DNA of 42,756 bases from Bryobacterales bacterium (GCA_009697505.1 SHUD01000018.1:1-42756); one strand, 5' to 3'. Shown: positions 9,277 through 18,050, numbered from the stretch's first letter. A program made the numbers and translations. The notes: generated by a model from the sequence alone, not told the origin.

Positions 9277-11319
9277 ATGCAACCAGAACAGTTCATGCGC
9301 AAGTCCCCCCGCACGAAGCTATTTCGAGTCCGGCATGTTGCGGCAATCACTGCGGCGGTGCTCTTGGCTGCGGTCTCCGCGCTGGCGCAGAGCCAGGCGG
9401 ACCTGGCGCGCAAGCTGGAACTCCTGAAAGCCTATCCAGACCTGATCGTGGTGAACGGCAAGGTCCATACCATGGACGCGGGTCTCACCCAGGTGCAGGC
9501 CTTCGCCATCAAGAACACGCGCATCCTCGCGCTGGGCAGCAATGACGATATTCGCTTTCTCGCCGGCCCCGCCACCAAGATCATCGACGCCAAGGGCCGC
9601 GTCGTTCTGCCCGCGCTGATCGACGGGCACACGCACCCCACGCTGTGGGGCGTGCAGCATTGGCTGGGAGCGAAAGCCGACTTAATTGCGGCGAAGTACA
9701 ACATCCCCGAACTGAAAGCCGTGCAAGTGAAAGGCAATGACGGCGTCACGCTGATGCGCGGCATCGAGCGCGTGGTGCTGGAGCGCGCCAAGGCGCTTGG
9801 CCCCAGCCGCTGGATCATCGTCTGGCTCCATGCCGGAACCAACACTTCGCTCGAAGAGTCGAACAAGATTGTCGGCACGCTGATTCCCCGCAATCGGGTG
9901 GGCGGCGCCGGCATCGCCGCTCCGCTCACCACGGCGTTTCTTGACACCATCGCGCCCAACAATCCCACCATCATCTTCACCGGCGGCGGCACCGGCAACA
10001 ATGTAAAGAACACCCGCGCGCGTCAGGAGTGGGTGAAAGTCATTGGCGAAGAGCAGACGCAGGGACTGATGGAAGCTCCGCAGTTGCTATGGGAGATTCT
10101 GCTCAAGGATCATCCGGAGGTTCAGGACGACCTGCTCAAGATGGAGCTGCTCGAGTGTATCGCGGCGCAGGGCATTGGCACGTTCGGTGACCGCTACGAC
10201 CGTGCTGTGGGCGTCGCGCGCATCTATCGCCGCCTGTTTGAGAAGGGTGAGCTGCCGGTGCGCTGGGGCTACACGCCCAGCATCGGCAAAAACTCCATCG
10301 ACAAATATCTGCGGTTGCTGGCGGCCGAGAACGCTCGCACGGGCAAGCTGGATGCCGGGCCGGGTTACAACGAGCAGACCATCACGGATTTCTTCGCGCG
10401 CATCTTCATTAAAGAGATGCCCGATTTTCGCGGCATCGGAAACGACTATATTTGGAACGCGGGCACGGCGAATGAAGGTTGGGAGGAGGGCATCACCTGC
10501 ACCACGGCGAAGGCGCCGCCCGCCGACCGGCCGCGTCCGCAGTACGGCTTTGAGTTGCGCACCGACTGCGCGCAGCGTCCCGACCTGGAAAAGCAAGGCG
10601 GATACATCACCGCGAAATCCGCGTTGCAGCACGGCCTGCGCGTGGGCTTCATGCACGGTTATAGCGACGGAACCTACGACGCCATCTTCAAGATGATCGA
10701 AGACTCCATGGCCGAGGGCAAGATTACTCTCGAACAGGTTCGCGCGCTGCGCCTGGGCACGGAGCACAATCCCATGATCCGCCCCGATCAGATCGAGAAG
10801 TTCGCTAAGTACAACTTCATGCCCGGCTTCAATGGTTATCAGGTGCAAGGCGAAATCAAGGGCGGCGCGTTCCTGAAAACTTATGGCGAGCAATACATGA
10901 ACTGGATCGCACCGGTGAACAGCCTCGTGAAAGCCGGCGCGAAGATCGCCTTCAACACCGACGCGCACTTGACCGACCTCGGCCCCGAGTGGAAGAGCAT
11001 GGAGCACCCCGAGCAGTGGCGCGGCAGCATCTGGGCCTTCATGGAGTTCTTCGCCACGCGCACCATGCCCGACAACGGCATGATCTACAACAAGCAGGAG
11101 GCCGTCGACAAGGTAACGCTGATGAAGGCCGCGACGATTTGGGCCGCCGAGCAGTTGCTCAACGAGAAAAACATCGGGTCGCTGGAGACCGGCAAGCTGG
11201 GCGACTTCATCATCATCGACCGCGATTACTTCGCCATTCCCGCGGACCAGATTCACACCATCAAGCCGCTGATCACCGTGGTAGGCGGGAAAACCGTCTT
11301 CCTGTCGCCGGAGCTTTGA
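9277..11319 (+). CDS. Exported amidohydrolase 3 family protein, divergent copy 2
   Basis: A 680-residue exported hydrolase of the same superfamily as its neighbours but clearly more distant. ATG 9277 is chosen because GGAG (9266-9269) lies 7 bases upstream; a GTG at 9256 is possible. Residues about 17-38 are a signal peptide ending ALAQ. After it, PDLIVVNGKVHTMD opens the core, and ALIDGHTH gives His118 and His120. The later sites differ from the other copies: FMHGYSDGTYD replaces NTHVAGDRS, LGTEHNP supplies the next His and FNTDAH the Asp, so the metal site looks intact. The Cys pair of copies 1, 3 and 4 is not conserved in the same form (ITCTT and RTDCAQ appear instead). It probably acts on a different substrate or step. 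Confidence 0.86.
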   Translation: MQPEQFMRKSPRTKLFRVRHVAAITAAVLLAAVSALAQSQADLARKLELLKAYPDLIVVNGKVHTMDAGLTQVQAFAIKNTRILALGSNDDIRFLAGPATKIIDAKGRVVLPALIDGHTHPTLWGVQHWLGAKADLIAAKYNIPELKAVQVKGNDGVTLMRGIERVVLERAKALGPSRWIIVWLHAGTNTSLEESNKIVGTLIPRNRVGGAGIAAPLTTAFLDTIAPNNPTIIFTGGGTGNNVKNTRARQEWVKVIGEEQTQGLMEAPQLLWEILLKDHPEVQDDLLKMELLECIAAQGIGTFGDRYDRAVGVARIYRRLFEKGELPVRWGYTPSIGKNSIDKYLRLLAAENARTGKLDAGPGYNEQTITDFFARIFIKEMPDFRGIGNDYIWNAGTANEGWEEGITCTTAKAPPADRPRPQYGFELRTDCAQRPDLEKQGGYITAKSALQHGLRVGFMHGYSDGTYDAIFKMIEDSMAEGKITLEQVRALRLGTEHNPMIRPDQIEKFAKYNFMPGFNGYQVQGEIKGGAFLKTYGEQYMNWIAPVNSLVKAGAKIAFNTDAHLTDLGPEWKSMEHPEQWRGSIWAFMEFFATRTMPDNGMIYNKQEAVDKVTLMKAATIWAAEQLLNEKNIGSLETGKLGDFIIIDRDYFAIPADQIHTIKPLITVVGGKTVFLSPEL

Positions 11320-11347
11320 TAGACGAAGTTCGATCAAGGAGGAATTC

Positions 11348-13267
11348 ATGCCTGAGGAACGAAATACCCGACCGAAATTTCTCTGGATCGCCATCATGGC
11401 GGTCACGATGTTTGCATGGTATGAGCAAACGGCGACCGCCCAAACGCCCGATATCATCATCCACAATGGCAAGATACTCACCGTGGACGCCACCTTCTCG
11501 ACAGCGGAAGCCTTGGCCATCGCGGGCAACAAAATTCTCGCCGTGGGCACGAACGCCGATGTCCTGCAACTGGCCGGGTCGTCCACGCAGAAAATTGACG
11601 TCAAGGGTCGCACCGTAATCCCTGGCCTCATCAATACTCACCAGCACATTCACAACTATGCGGAAGGCGCCTACGGCAGCAACCTGGGGCCGGAGAAAAT
11701 GAAGGTCTTTCCGCTTGACTGGAAAGGCGTGAAGTCGAAGGACGATGTGCTCAACCAGATTCGCGGCTCGATGGAGAAGTACAAATTCAAGCCCGGCGAG
11801 TGGGTTTACTTCAACAACATTGACGCCGACGGCTCCGCCGAAACGATCAAGATTCTCTACGACATTCTCGACCGCTGGGAGCTGGCCAAGGTTACGCCCA
11901 ACAATCCCGTGGCGCTGGATATCGCCATCCCGGATTTCAACGGCTACCTGCTGAACGACATGGCCATGAACATCATCTGGGCCAAGCACTCTGACTTCAT
12001 CAAGAAGTACGGGCGCTTCTGGATCAACAAGGCGGGCCTACCTGATGGGCACCTCGAGCCGCCTGCGGCGCGCCTGATGCTGCAATATCTGCAATACCCG
12101 GCGGCGGCGGACCTCGCGCCGGTTTACAAGAGCTACATTGAGGAGCAGGCAGCGGGCGGCATCACCACTGTTTCAACGCGCCTGCCCGCCTACAGCAAGG
12201 CGGTGTTCGATCTGCTGCGCAGCCGCGGCGAACTGACGCTGCGCATCGGCGCCGGCTTGCAGGACATCTTCGGCAATCTGCCGGAGCTGGAGATCGAAAA
12301 AGGTTTGCAAAGATATTCCGGCGTGGCCGGGACCGGCGACGACATGATGTGGGTAACCTCGCTCGGCCCCACCGCCATCGACGGCGGCGGGACTCGCGCC
12401 TGCACCAATCAGAAGCGCAAGGGCCAGCTCGAATTCATCGACAATTGGTGGCCTACCGGCCAGTGCCACACCGACGCCGAGTTTCGCGGCGCTGCGGGAC
12501 GCGCGGCGTCGATCCAGGGGAGCTACTTCCGCGAATGGGTCTTCGCCAGCGCCAAGACCAACGTGCGCTTCGCCAACACGCATGTCGCCGGGGACCGCTC
12601 GGTGCGCAACATGCTCGACATGATCGAGCAGGTGCAGAAGCAGTCCGGCGCCAAGGCGACGGAAGGCTGGGCGTTTGACCACTGCCGCTATGTGGACCCG
12701 CGCGACTTTCCCCGGCTGGCGCGGCTGAAGGTGATGATGAGTTGTGCGCCGAAGTACATCGATAACGGCAGCAGTGTGGCGGACGCATTTAATCCGGACA
12801 TGGCCAATAAATTCCTCGTTCCCATCGGCAGCATGTTGAAGGCGGGAGTGAAGGTGGTCTATGAGGCCGACCGCGATACCTACGATTTTCGCGACATCGA
12901 AATCATGGTGAACCGCAAGGATCGCCAGGGCAAGGCCTGGGGCGTGCAGGAAGCCGTGGACCGGCCGACGGCGCTGCGCATGGTTACCAGTTGGGCGGCC
13001 GAATACGTTCTGCGCGCCGACAAGATCGGCTCGCTCGAAAAGGGCAAGCTGGCCGATGTTGTGGTGCTCGACAAGGACTTCCTGACCATCCCCGCCGATG
13101 ACATTAGCGAGCTGCGCCCGCGCATGACCATCTCCGACGGCAGGATCGTTTTTTTGCACACCGATTTCGCCGCCGAACAGAACCTGAAACCCTCGGGCGC
13201 GGTGATTGCGTCTTATGAGTCGTTGAACGCCCGGCGCACGCGGCGCGGGCGCATTGCAGATTTTTGA
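11348..13267 (+). CDS. Exported YtcJ-like amidohydrolase, copy 3
   Basis: A 639-residue paralogue of copies 1 and 4. AAGGAGG at 11336-11342 sits 5 bases before the ATG and only 28 bases separate it from copy 2, so the two are surely co-transcribed. Residues about 11-31 form the signal peptide (ending TATAQ). The first motif is GLINTHQHIHN, with His98 and His100; Asn replaces the Asp that precedes the pair in most family members. NTHVAGDRS, FDHCRYVDPRDFPRLARL and YEADRDTYDF supply the remaining metal-site positions. RACTNQKR and GQCHTD are present, as in copies 1 and 4. Substrate unknown; amide or cyclic-amide hydrolysis in the periplasm is inferred from the family and the signal. Confidence 0.88.
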   Translation: MPEERNTRPKFLWIAIMAVTMFAWYEQTATAQTPDIIIHNGKILTVDATFSTAEALAIAGNKILAVGTNADVLQLAGSSTQKIDVKGRTVIPGLINTHQHIHNYAEGAYGSNLGPEKMKVFPLDWKGVKSKDDVLNQIRGSMEKYKFKPGEWVYFNNIDADGSAETIKILYDILDRWELAKVTPNNPVALDIAIPDFNGYLLNDMAMNIIWAKHSDFIKKYGRFWINKAGLPDGHLEPPAARLMLQYLQYPAAADLAPVYKSYIEEQAAGGITTVSTRLPAYSKAVFDLLRSRGELTLRIGAGLQDIFGNLPELEIEKGLQRYSGVAGTGDDMMWVTSLGPTAIDGGGTRACTNQKRKGQLEFIDNWWPTGQCHTDAEFRGAAGRAASIQGSYFREWVFASAKTNVRFANTHVAGDRSVRNMLDMIEQVQKQSGAKATEGWAFDHCRYVDPRDFPRLARLKVMMSCAPKYIDNGSSVADAFNPDMANKFLVPIGSMLKAGVKVVYEADRDTYDFRDIEIMVNRKDRQGKAWGVQEAVDRPTALRMVTSWAAEYVLRADKIGSLEKGKLADVVVLDKDFLTIPADDISELRPRMTISDGRIVFLHTDFAAEQNLKPSGAVIASYESLNARRTRRGRIADF

Positions 13268-13284
13268 TTATTCCCAATGAACGG

Positions 13285-13315
13285 TTGCACGGACTGGCGT
13301 ATTTTAAGCTATTCT
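13285..13315 (+). promoter_or_regulatory. Weak candidate promoter for the beta-propeller gene
   Basis: TTGCAC (13285-13290) and TATTCT (13310-13315) are 19 bases apart in the 122-base gap before the gene. The spacing is long and support is weak. Confidence 0.25.
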
Positions 13316-13389
13316 TGTGAGCATCGGAGATCAGCCGAAGCAACACAATGCACTACTGGTCATTTCATCGAGTGCCGAGGAGGTAGAGC

Positions 13390-14829
13390 ATGTCCCCCAT
13401 ACGACCCATTCATACAGCCAGAAATCTGGCGGTCGCCAGCGCGCTATTGGCAATTCTTGCGGGATGGATTATTTTTTCCGGGCGAACAGAAAACTTGCAA
13501 TCAGCCCGGGTAACGCAACAATTTGGACGCGAGCGCATGACCGCATTCGAGAAGCTGCCGGAGATGGCTGGACCGATGTGCGAATTCGCGCCTGCCAGCG
13601 CCACCAGCAGCGAAATGATGATGCGGACATCGCTGCTACAGGGCGCAGCACCCGGCGTGGCAGGAGCTCCGCCCCGGCCCAGCGCCTCGGCGCGCGATCT
13701 GGTGCAGAAGCGGCAGCCGGTCTCAAATATTGAAGACCCGCATTTCGGATTTGCCGGCATCACCGTGGACTTGGCGCGCAACGAAGTGATTATTGCGGAA
13801 GAGAATATTTCCACAATCTTGGTTTATGACCGCATGGAGAACACTCCGCCCACAGCCGCGATGAGCGAGCCCAAGCGCATTATCGGCGGCGAAGAGACGT
13901 TCATCGAGTACGCCTGCGGCGTGTACGTGGATCCCGCCAACGGCGATATCTACTCCATCAACAATGACACGATGAACTGGATGCCGGTGTTTGGCCGCGA
14001 CCAGAAAGGCGACATCAAGCCCAAGCGCAAGCTCGGCGTGCCGCACACCACCGCCGGCATCATGGTGGACGAGGACACGCAGGAACTGTTCCTGACCATT
14101 CAGGATGACCACGCGGTCGTCGTTTATCCGAAGTACGCCGAGGAGGAGGCGCTCATCAAGCGCGTCATCCAGGGCAAGGACACCGGCCTCGCCGATCCGC
14201 ACGGCATCGGACTCGACACTAAGCGCGGCGAGCTTTATATCACCAACTGGGGTTCCAACAACAACCGGCCGGAGTGGGAACAAGGCAAGGGCGGCGGTGG
14301 TTTCGGACGCAGTGCGCGTCGCGGCGATTTCCCGGTGGGCAGAAACCGCACCTATCCCGCGTCGGGAATGTTTCATCCCGCCTCCGTTACGGTCTATAAG
14401 AAGGACGCTTCGGGGAACGCCGTTCCCATCCGCGAAATCAAGGGACCCAAGACCGGCCTCGACTGGCCCACCGCCGTGGCCGTACACCCGGAGCGCGGCG
14501 AGATATTCGTCGCCAATGATACGGGCCACAACATCTCCGTATTCCCCATCACCGCCAACGGCGACGTTGCGCCGATCCGCGTGATCCAGGGACCGAAGTC
14601 ATTCATCAAGAATCCCACGGGAGTGTTCGTGGACCTGAAGAACAACGAGCTGTGGGTGGCCAACTTCGGCAGCCACTCGGCGACGGTGTACCCGTTTGAC
14701 GCCAGCGGCGACGCCGTGCCGAAGCGCATCATCCGCAGCGGCCCCGTCGACGCCGGCTCGCCCATGCTGGGCAATCCGCATACCGTGGCCTTTGACTCCA
14801 AGCGCGACCAAGTGCTGGTGGCCAACTGA
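13390..14829 (+). CDS. Membrane-anchored or exported beta-propeller protein, N-terminal part before an in-frame TGA
   Basis: A 479-codon frame with GAGGAGG (13377-13383) upstream of the ATG. Residues about 12-30 are a membrane or signal segment. From about residue 115 the sequence is built of NHL/SMP-30-like propeller repeats, each with a pattern such as GDIYSINND, GELYITNWG, GEIFVANDTGH or NELWVANFGSH, followed by xVYPxxAxGDxxPxRxI. No catalytic residues are recognised. The frame ends at TGA 14827-14829 in the middle of a repeat (QVLVAN-stop), and the same frame continues without break into 14830-15624 with the missing half of that repeat. The intact protein would have 744 codons. It lies in the amidohydrolase block and may bind or process the same ligand; this is inference. 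Confidence 0.8.
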   Translation: MSPIRPIHTARNLAVASALLAILAGWIIFSGRTENLQSARVTQQFGRERMTAFEKLPEMAGPMCEFAPASATSSEMMMRTSLLQGAAPGVAGAPPRPSASARDLVQKRQPVSNIEDPHFGFAGITVDLARNEVIIAEENISTILVYDRMENTPPTAAMSEPKRIIGGEETFIEYACGVYVDPANGDIYSINNDTMNWMPVFGRDQKGDIKPKRKLGVPHTTAGIMVDEDTQELFLTIQDDHAVVVYPKYAEEEALIKRVIQGKDTGLADPHGIGLDTKRGELYITNWGSNNNRPEWEQGKGGGGFGRSARRGDFPVGRNRTYPASGMFHPASVTVYKKDASGNAVPIREIKGPKTGLDWPTAVAVHPERGEIFVANDTGHNISVFPITANGDVAPIRVIQGPKSFIKNPTGVFVDLKNNELWVANFGSHSATVYPFDASGDAVPKRIIRSGPVDAGSPMLGNPHTVAFDSKRDQVLVAN

Positions 14830-15624
14830 GTTGCTCATCCGCAGGTTGCGGCTTTCGCCCGTGTGGCGAATGGTGGAGCAAAACCGATGCGCGCCATTGC
14901 AGGACAGAACACTCAGTTCACGCGCACGATTCATGACATGGCCTACGATCCAGTCCGGGATGAAATTCTGATCCCGCAGTTTTTCGCTTTTTCGATTCTT
15001 ACTTTTGCTGGCGGAGCCAACGGCAACGTCGCACCCGTGAGAAAGATATTCGGCCCCAGCACGCAGCTCCAGAACCCGCAGGCACTGGCGCTCGACTGGA
15101 TTCACGGCGAAATTTTCGTCCCGCAGGGCGACCGCGTGCTGGTCTTTTCGCGCGACACCAATGGCGACTCGGCGCCCATACGCATTCTGGGCAGCAAAGA
15201 GAGCCCGGTGGATGGCGGACGTCTTACCATCGATCCCGTACATGATTTCCTGATCGCCGCGTCAGGTGACGGCTTGAAGATCTACCGACGGCTGGCATCA
15301 GGCGAGGAGAAGCCGCTGCGCGTCATCACCCACAAGGACGCCAAGGAAGTGGGGCTGCTAACCTCGCATCCCGACTCCGGCATGATCTTCGGCGCGGTGC
15401 GCCCCGGCGGCCGCTACGAGAAAGAAGATTACGTCGGCGTCTGGAGCGTCTTTGATAACGGAGATGTTCCCCCGCGCTGGGCCGTGGGTGGTCCCGGCGG
15501 GTTGCTCAGCGACACGCGCGGCGTGGCCATTGACGTCAAGAACAAGTCCGTCATCGTGTCAGACAAAACAGTCAACGGCGTGATGACCTTTTACGTGCCG
15601 GAGATATTCGCCGGCGTGAAGTAA
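14830..15624 (+). CDS. Beta-propeller protein, C-terminal part after the in-frame TGA
   Basis: This is the same reading frame as the gene above, directly after its TGA. The first codons read VAHPQVAAFARVANGGAKP, which completes the interrupted propeller blade (compare VANDTGHNISVFPITANGD), so this is the rest of one protein and not a new gene. A GTG at 14863 could in theory restart translation, but it has no visible ribosome site and would lose half a blade. Further blades follow (GEIFVPQGDRVLVFSRDTNGD, FLIAASGDGLKIYRR) and the frame ends at TAA 15622-15624. The break may be a nonsense mutation, a sequence error, or a recoded stop; see findings. Confidence 0.72.
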   Translation, partial: VAHPQVAAFARVANGGAKPMRAIAGQNTQFTRTIHDMAYDPVRDEILIPQFFAFSILTFAGGANGNVAPVRKIFGPSTQLQNPQALALDWIHGEIFVPQGDRVLVFSRDTNGDSAPIRILGSKESPVDGGRLTIDPVHDFLIAASGDGLKIYRRLASGEEKPLRVITHKDAKEVGLLTSHPDSGMIFGAVRPGGRYEKEDYVGVWSVFDNGDVPPRWAVGGPGGLLSDTRGVAIDVKNKSVIVSDKTVNGVMTFYVPEIFAGVK

Positions 15625-15654
15625 ACAAGCCAATAGCATCCAATTCACTATCCT

Positions 15655-15689
15655 TCGGCGGACTGTCCTATCGGCGGTCCGCCGATTTT
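15655..15689 (+). terminator. Candidate rho-independent terminator after the beta-propeller gene
   Basis: A 9-bp perfect stem (TCGGCGGAC at 15655-15663, GTCCGCCGA at 15677-15685) with a 13-base loop, followed by TTTT (15686-15689), 30 bases after the gene's stop. Confidence 0.6.
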
Positions 15690-15730
15690 GCTTGTAGGGA
15701 CAGGGGTGGCGCAGTCTGGCGTCTTCTGGT

Positions 15731-15777
15731 AGCGCCGGCATCCTGCCGGCTTCCGGAGCCGCCAGGCCGGCGGCGCT
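15731..15777. repeat. GC-rich imperfect inverted repeat
   Basis: AGCGCCG at 15731-15737 pairs with CGGCGCT at 15771-15777; between them CCGGCATCCTGCCGGC is itself nearly palindromic. It resembles short dispersed GC-rich intergenic repeats; only one copy is visible here. Confidence 0.4.
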
Positions 15778-15813
15778 GACGCAAACGGAGATACCACCCA
15801 GATGACTCCTCTC

Positions 15814-15842
15814 TTGACAGGGAGCCGGGGTTGTGTCAAAAC
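15814..15842 (+). promoter_or_regulatory. Candidate promoter of the sulfite dehydrogenase genes
   Basis: TTGACA (15814-15819), 17 bases, then CAAAAC (15837-15842) preceded by TGT. The downstream string AAAACGGAGCC (15838-15848) recurs at 19131-19141 in the candidate promoter of the first TonB receptor. Confidence 0.4.
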
Positions 15843-15888
15843 GGAGCCGACATATTTAGTTGAGTTTTCGACAATGCAGGAGGCTTTC

Positions 15889-17136
15889 ATGGACGAGAAG
15901 AAGCGCGGGCGCAGGAAGTTTATCAAGGACTCCTTGGTAAACACAGTGGCGCTGGCGGGTGTGGCGGCTGGAGCGGTCACCACGGCACGCGGGCAGGGAC
16001 AGGATGCAGTCGGGATGGCGCCGGAGCGGCGGAATGCCTTCACGGGGCGCAGTGCGCCGTCGAAGTTCGTGAAGATGGCGCGCACCATGCCGCCCGAGAC
16101 GCCCGGCTACACGCCGTTGCAGGATATGGTCGGCGTCATCACGCCGAACGAACTGCACTTCATGAATACGCATTACAACCTGCCGGAGATTGATCCCGCC
16201 GCGCATCGCCTGATGATTCATGGCCTGGTGGACAAGCCGATGATCTGGACCATGGACGAGTTGAAGCGCCTGCCAGCGGTCACACGCGTGCATTTCCTTG
16301 AATGCAATGACAACAGCGCTGCTTCTCTGAAGGGTGGCAAGACGGCGCAGGGACACGGGCGCACCAGTTGCGCCGAGTGGACCGGGGTGCTGCTCTCGAC
16401 ATTACTCAGTGAAGTCGGTGTGCAGCGCGGGGCAAGTTGGATATTGGCCGAGGGCGATGACTCCGGCAAGCACTCGAAGAGCATCCCGCTCGAAAAAGCC
16501 ATGGACGACACGATCATCGCGTATGGCCAGAACGGTGAGCCGCTGCGTCCCGAGAATGGCTTTCCTTTGCGCATGGTGATCCCTGGCTTCTCAGGGGTTC
16601 ACAACATCAAGTGGGTGCGGCGGATCAAGTTGGTGGATGAGCCTTACATGACCAAGGCCGAGGTGGCCAGTTATTCGAGCGTGCGGCCCGACGGCAAGGC
16701 GCGTTGGTTCATGATGGAGATGCCGCCGAAGTCGGTGATCACGCGGCCCTCCGGCGGGCAGACGCTCTCCGGCCCCGGCTTCCACGAGATTATTGGCCTG
16801 GCCTGGTCGGGCCGCGGCGCGATCCGCAAGGTAGAGGTCTCCGCCGACAACGGCGCGACGTGGCAGCCCGCCGCTCTCCAAGGTCCTGTCCAGCGCATGG
16901 CCCACACACGCTTCCGCCTGCCTTGGACGTGGGACGGCAAGGCCACCACGCTGCTGTCGCGCTGCGAAGATGAGCGGGGCCAGACGCAGCCGACGCTCGC
17001 CGAATTGAGTAAGGCCTGGGGTGTGCCCGCCGATTGGTGGAAGCAGACGCGCAACCCGATCAATTTGTTTAACGCTATTCAACCGTGGCGCATCAACGCA
17101 GATGGGAGCATCGAAAATGGTTTCGCGTTCATTTAA
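15889..17136 (+). CDS. soxC: SoxC-like sulfite dehydrogenase, molybdopterin subunit, with Tat signal
   Basis: A 416-residue molybdenum enzyme of the sulfite oxidase family. AGGAGG (15878-15883) lies 5 bases before the chosen ATG. The N-terminus carries a twin-arginine motif (RRKFIK, Arg8-Arg9), as expected for a periplasmic enzyme folded around its cofactor. The Mo-binding domain includes ITPNELHF, HFLECND with the molybdenum ligand Cys139, CAEWTGV and FPLRMVIPGFSGVHNIKWVRRI; the C-terminal dimerisation domain includes ITRPSGGQTL and GLAWSGRGAIRKVEVS. These match SoxC of Paracoccus-type SoxCD more closely than SorA. SoxCD oxidises protein-bound sulfane sulfur and SorAB oxidises free sulfite; no soxXYZAB genes are present here, so the physiological substrate is uncertain. 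The cytochrome gene overlaps its 3' end by 20 bases. Confidence 0.87.
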   Translation: MDEKKRGRRKFIKDSLVNTVALAGVAAGAVTTARGQGQDAVGMAPERRNAFTGRSAPSKFVKMARTMPPETPGYTPLQDMVGVITPNELHFMNTHYNLPEIDPAAHRLMIHGLVDKPMIWTMDELKRLPAVTRVHFLECNDNSAASLKGGKTAQGHGRTSCAEWTGVLLSTLLSEVGVQRGASWILAEGDDSGKHSKSIPLEKAMDDTIIAYGQNGEPLRPENGFPLRMVIPGFSGVHNIKWVRRIKLVDEPYMTKAEVASYSSVRPDGKARWFMMEMPPKSVITRPSGGQTLSGPGFHEIIGLAWSGRGAIRKVEVSADNGATWQPAALQGPVQRMAHTRFRLPWTWDGKATTLLSRCEDERGQTQPTLAELSKAWGVPADWWKQTRNPINLFNAIQPWRINADGSIENGFAFI

Positions 17137-17692
17137 GCATCTCTCGCTCGTGGTTGGGTTATTGAGTTGCGCGACGGCGTTTGCGCAGTCGGCGAAGTAT
17201 TCCGGCGTGGGCCGCGCGCCCAGCGCCACGGAGATTAAGGACTGGGATATTTCCGTCGGCCCGTCGGGCAAGGAGTTGCCGCCCGGCAGCGGCACTGCGA
17301 AACAAGGCGCGCCGATCTACGCAGCGAAATGCGCGGGATGCCATGGCGTTGATCTCATGGATGGCAAGGGAGGGCCGCGTCTACGGGGCGGGGAAGGCAC
17401 GCTGACCTCTCTGCGGATCGAGCGCAGCATCGGCAGCTATTGGGGATTTGCGACGACGGTGTGGGACTTCATCAATCGCGACATGCCGCCCACGCCGGTG
17501 CGCGGCACGCTGACGCATGAAGAGGTCTACGCGCTGACCGCGTTCATTCTCAGCAAGAACAACATTATCAAGGAAGACGAAGTGATGGACGCCAAATCGC
17601 TGCCCAGGGTGAAGATGCCAAACCGCGAGGGCTACGTCCCATTCAATCCAGTCTACAAGAAAGATGCGGTGCGCCCGCACGGCAGTTACTAG
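17117..17692 (+). CDS. SoxD-like cytochrome c, electron acceptor of the sulfite dehydrogenase
   Basis: A 191-residue exported c-type cytochrome. It starts inside the molybdoenzyme gene (20-base overlap); GGGAG (17104-17108) lies 8 bases upstream, so translation is probably coupled. Signal peptide residues 1-23 end in AFA. One haem site, CAGCH at 72-76, and the probable distal ligand Met123 (RDMPP) are visible. The context GSYWGFATTVWDFINRDMPP and EVYALTAFIL resembles the first cytochrome domain of SoxD. SoxD of lithotrophs is usually larger and dihaem; this protein has a single haem, closer in size to a simple redox partner. It should pass electrons from the Mo centre to the respiratory chain. 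Confidence 0.86.
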   Translation: MVSRSFKHLSLVVGLLSCATAFAQSAKYSGVGRAPSATEIKDWDISVGPSGKELPPGSGTAKQGAPIYAAKCAGCHGVDLMDGKGGPRLRGGEGTLTSLRIERSIGSYWGFATTVWDFINRDMPPTPVRGTLTHEEVYALTAFILSKNNIIKEDEVMDAKSLPRVKMPNREGYVPFNPVYKKDAVRPHGSY

Positions 17693-17711
17693 ACGATTTT
17701 CCCCATCGTGC

Positions 17712-17741
17712 ATCAGAGCCCCGACCGCGAGGGAGGGGGCA
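17712..17741. repeat. Orphan arm of the GAGCC-CGACCG hairpin family
   Basis: Bases 17712-17741 match the left arm of the element at 33212-33306 (GAGCCCCGACCG then AGGGAGGGGGC) with GA in place of CA in the variable pair. No matching right arm follows in the gap 17693-18050. Confidence 0.65.
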
Positions 17742-17793
17742 CATGCGCCGACTGTTTCCGCAGTTGGCATAGAGTTTCCGAGTTCAAGACGAG

Positions 17794-17981
17794 CCCCGAA
17801 GGGGCGGCAGATTCTAGCCCAGGGCGTGAGCCCGGGGGTTGCGGATGGAAGAAACAACCAGCCCCGGTATGGGCGACAGAATGCAGTGGGAGGCTCTTCC
17901 GCCCCTCCGGGGCTTGATGCGAATTGGGGACCGATGTCCCCGGGCTCACGCCCTGGGCTGGAATCTGACGCCCCTTTGGGG
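17794..17981. repeat. Long inverted repeat with 44-bp arms
   Basis: Arm 17794-17837 and arm 17938-17981 are reverse complements over 44 bases with 3 mismatches. The 100-base centre contains a further small palindrome (GCCCCTCCGGGGC, 17901-17913). It fills most of the gap between the cytochrome and the metallo-hydrolase gene and encodes nothing recognisable. It looks like a dispersed miniature element; the ends differ from the other hairpin families here. Confidence 0.85.
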
Positions 17982-18050
17982 ATTGGGACTGCTTAAAGCA
18001 ATAGTGAGATTGGTATGTAGAACAGGCTAATGAAGAGAGGAATTTCCAAA

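Noticed and set aside
14863-15624. Second half of the propeller gene as an independent gene starting at GTG 14863
   Set aside because: Same frame as the upstream gene, no ribosome site, and the start would fall inside a propeller blade.
13390-15624. Firm call of a selenoprotein
   Set aside because: The stem after the TGA is only 5 bp, the family is not known to me as containing selenocysteine, and no sel genes are in the window; kept only as a hypothesis.
17664-17996. Open frames of 60-115 codons in the gap between the cytochrome and the metallo-hydrolase
   Set aside because: They are translations of the inverted repeats on both strands and have no start signals or domains.
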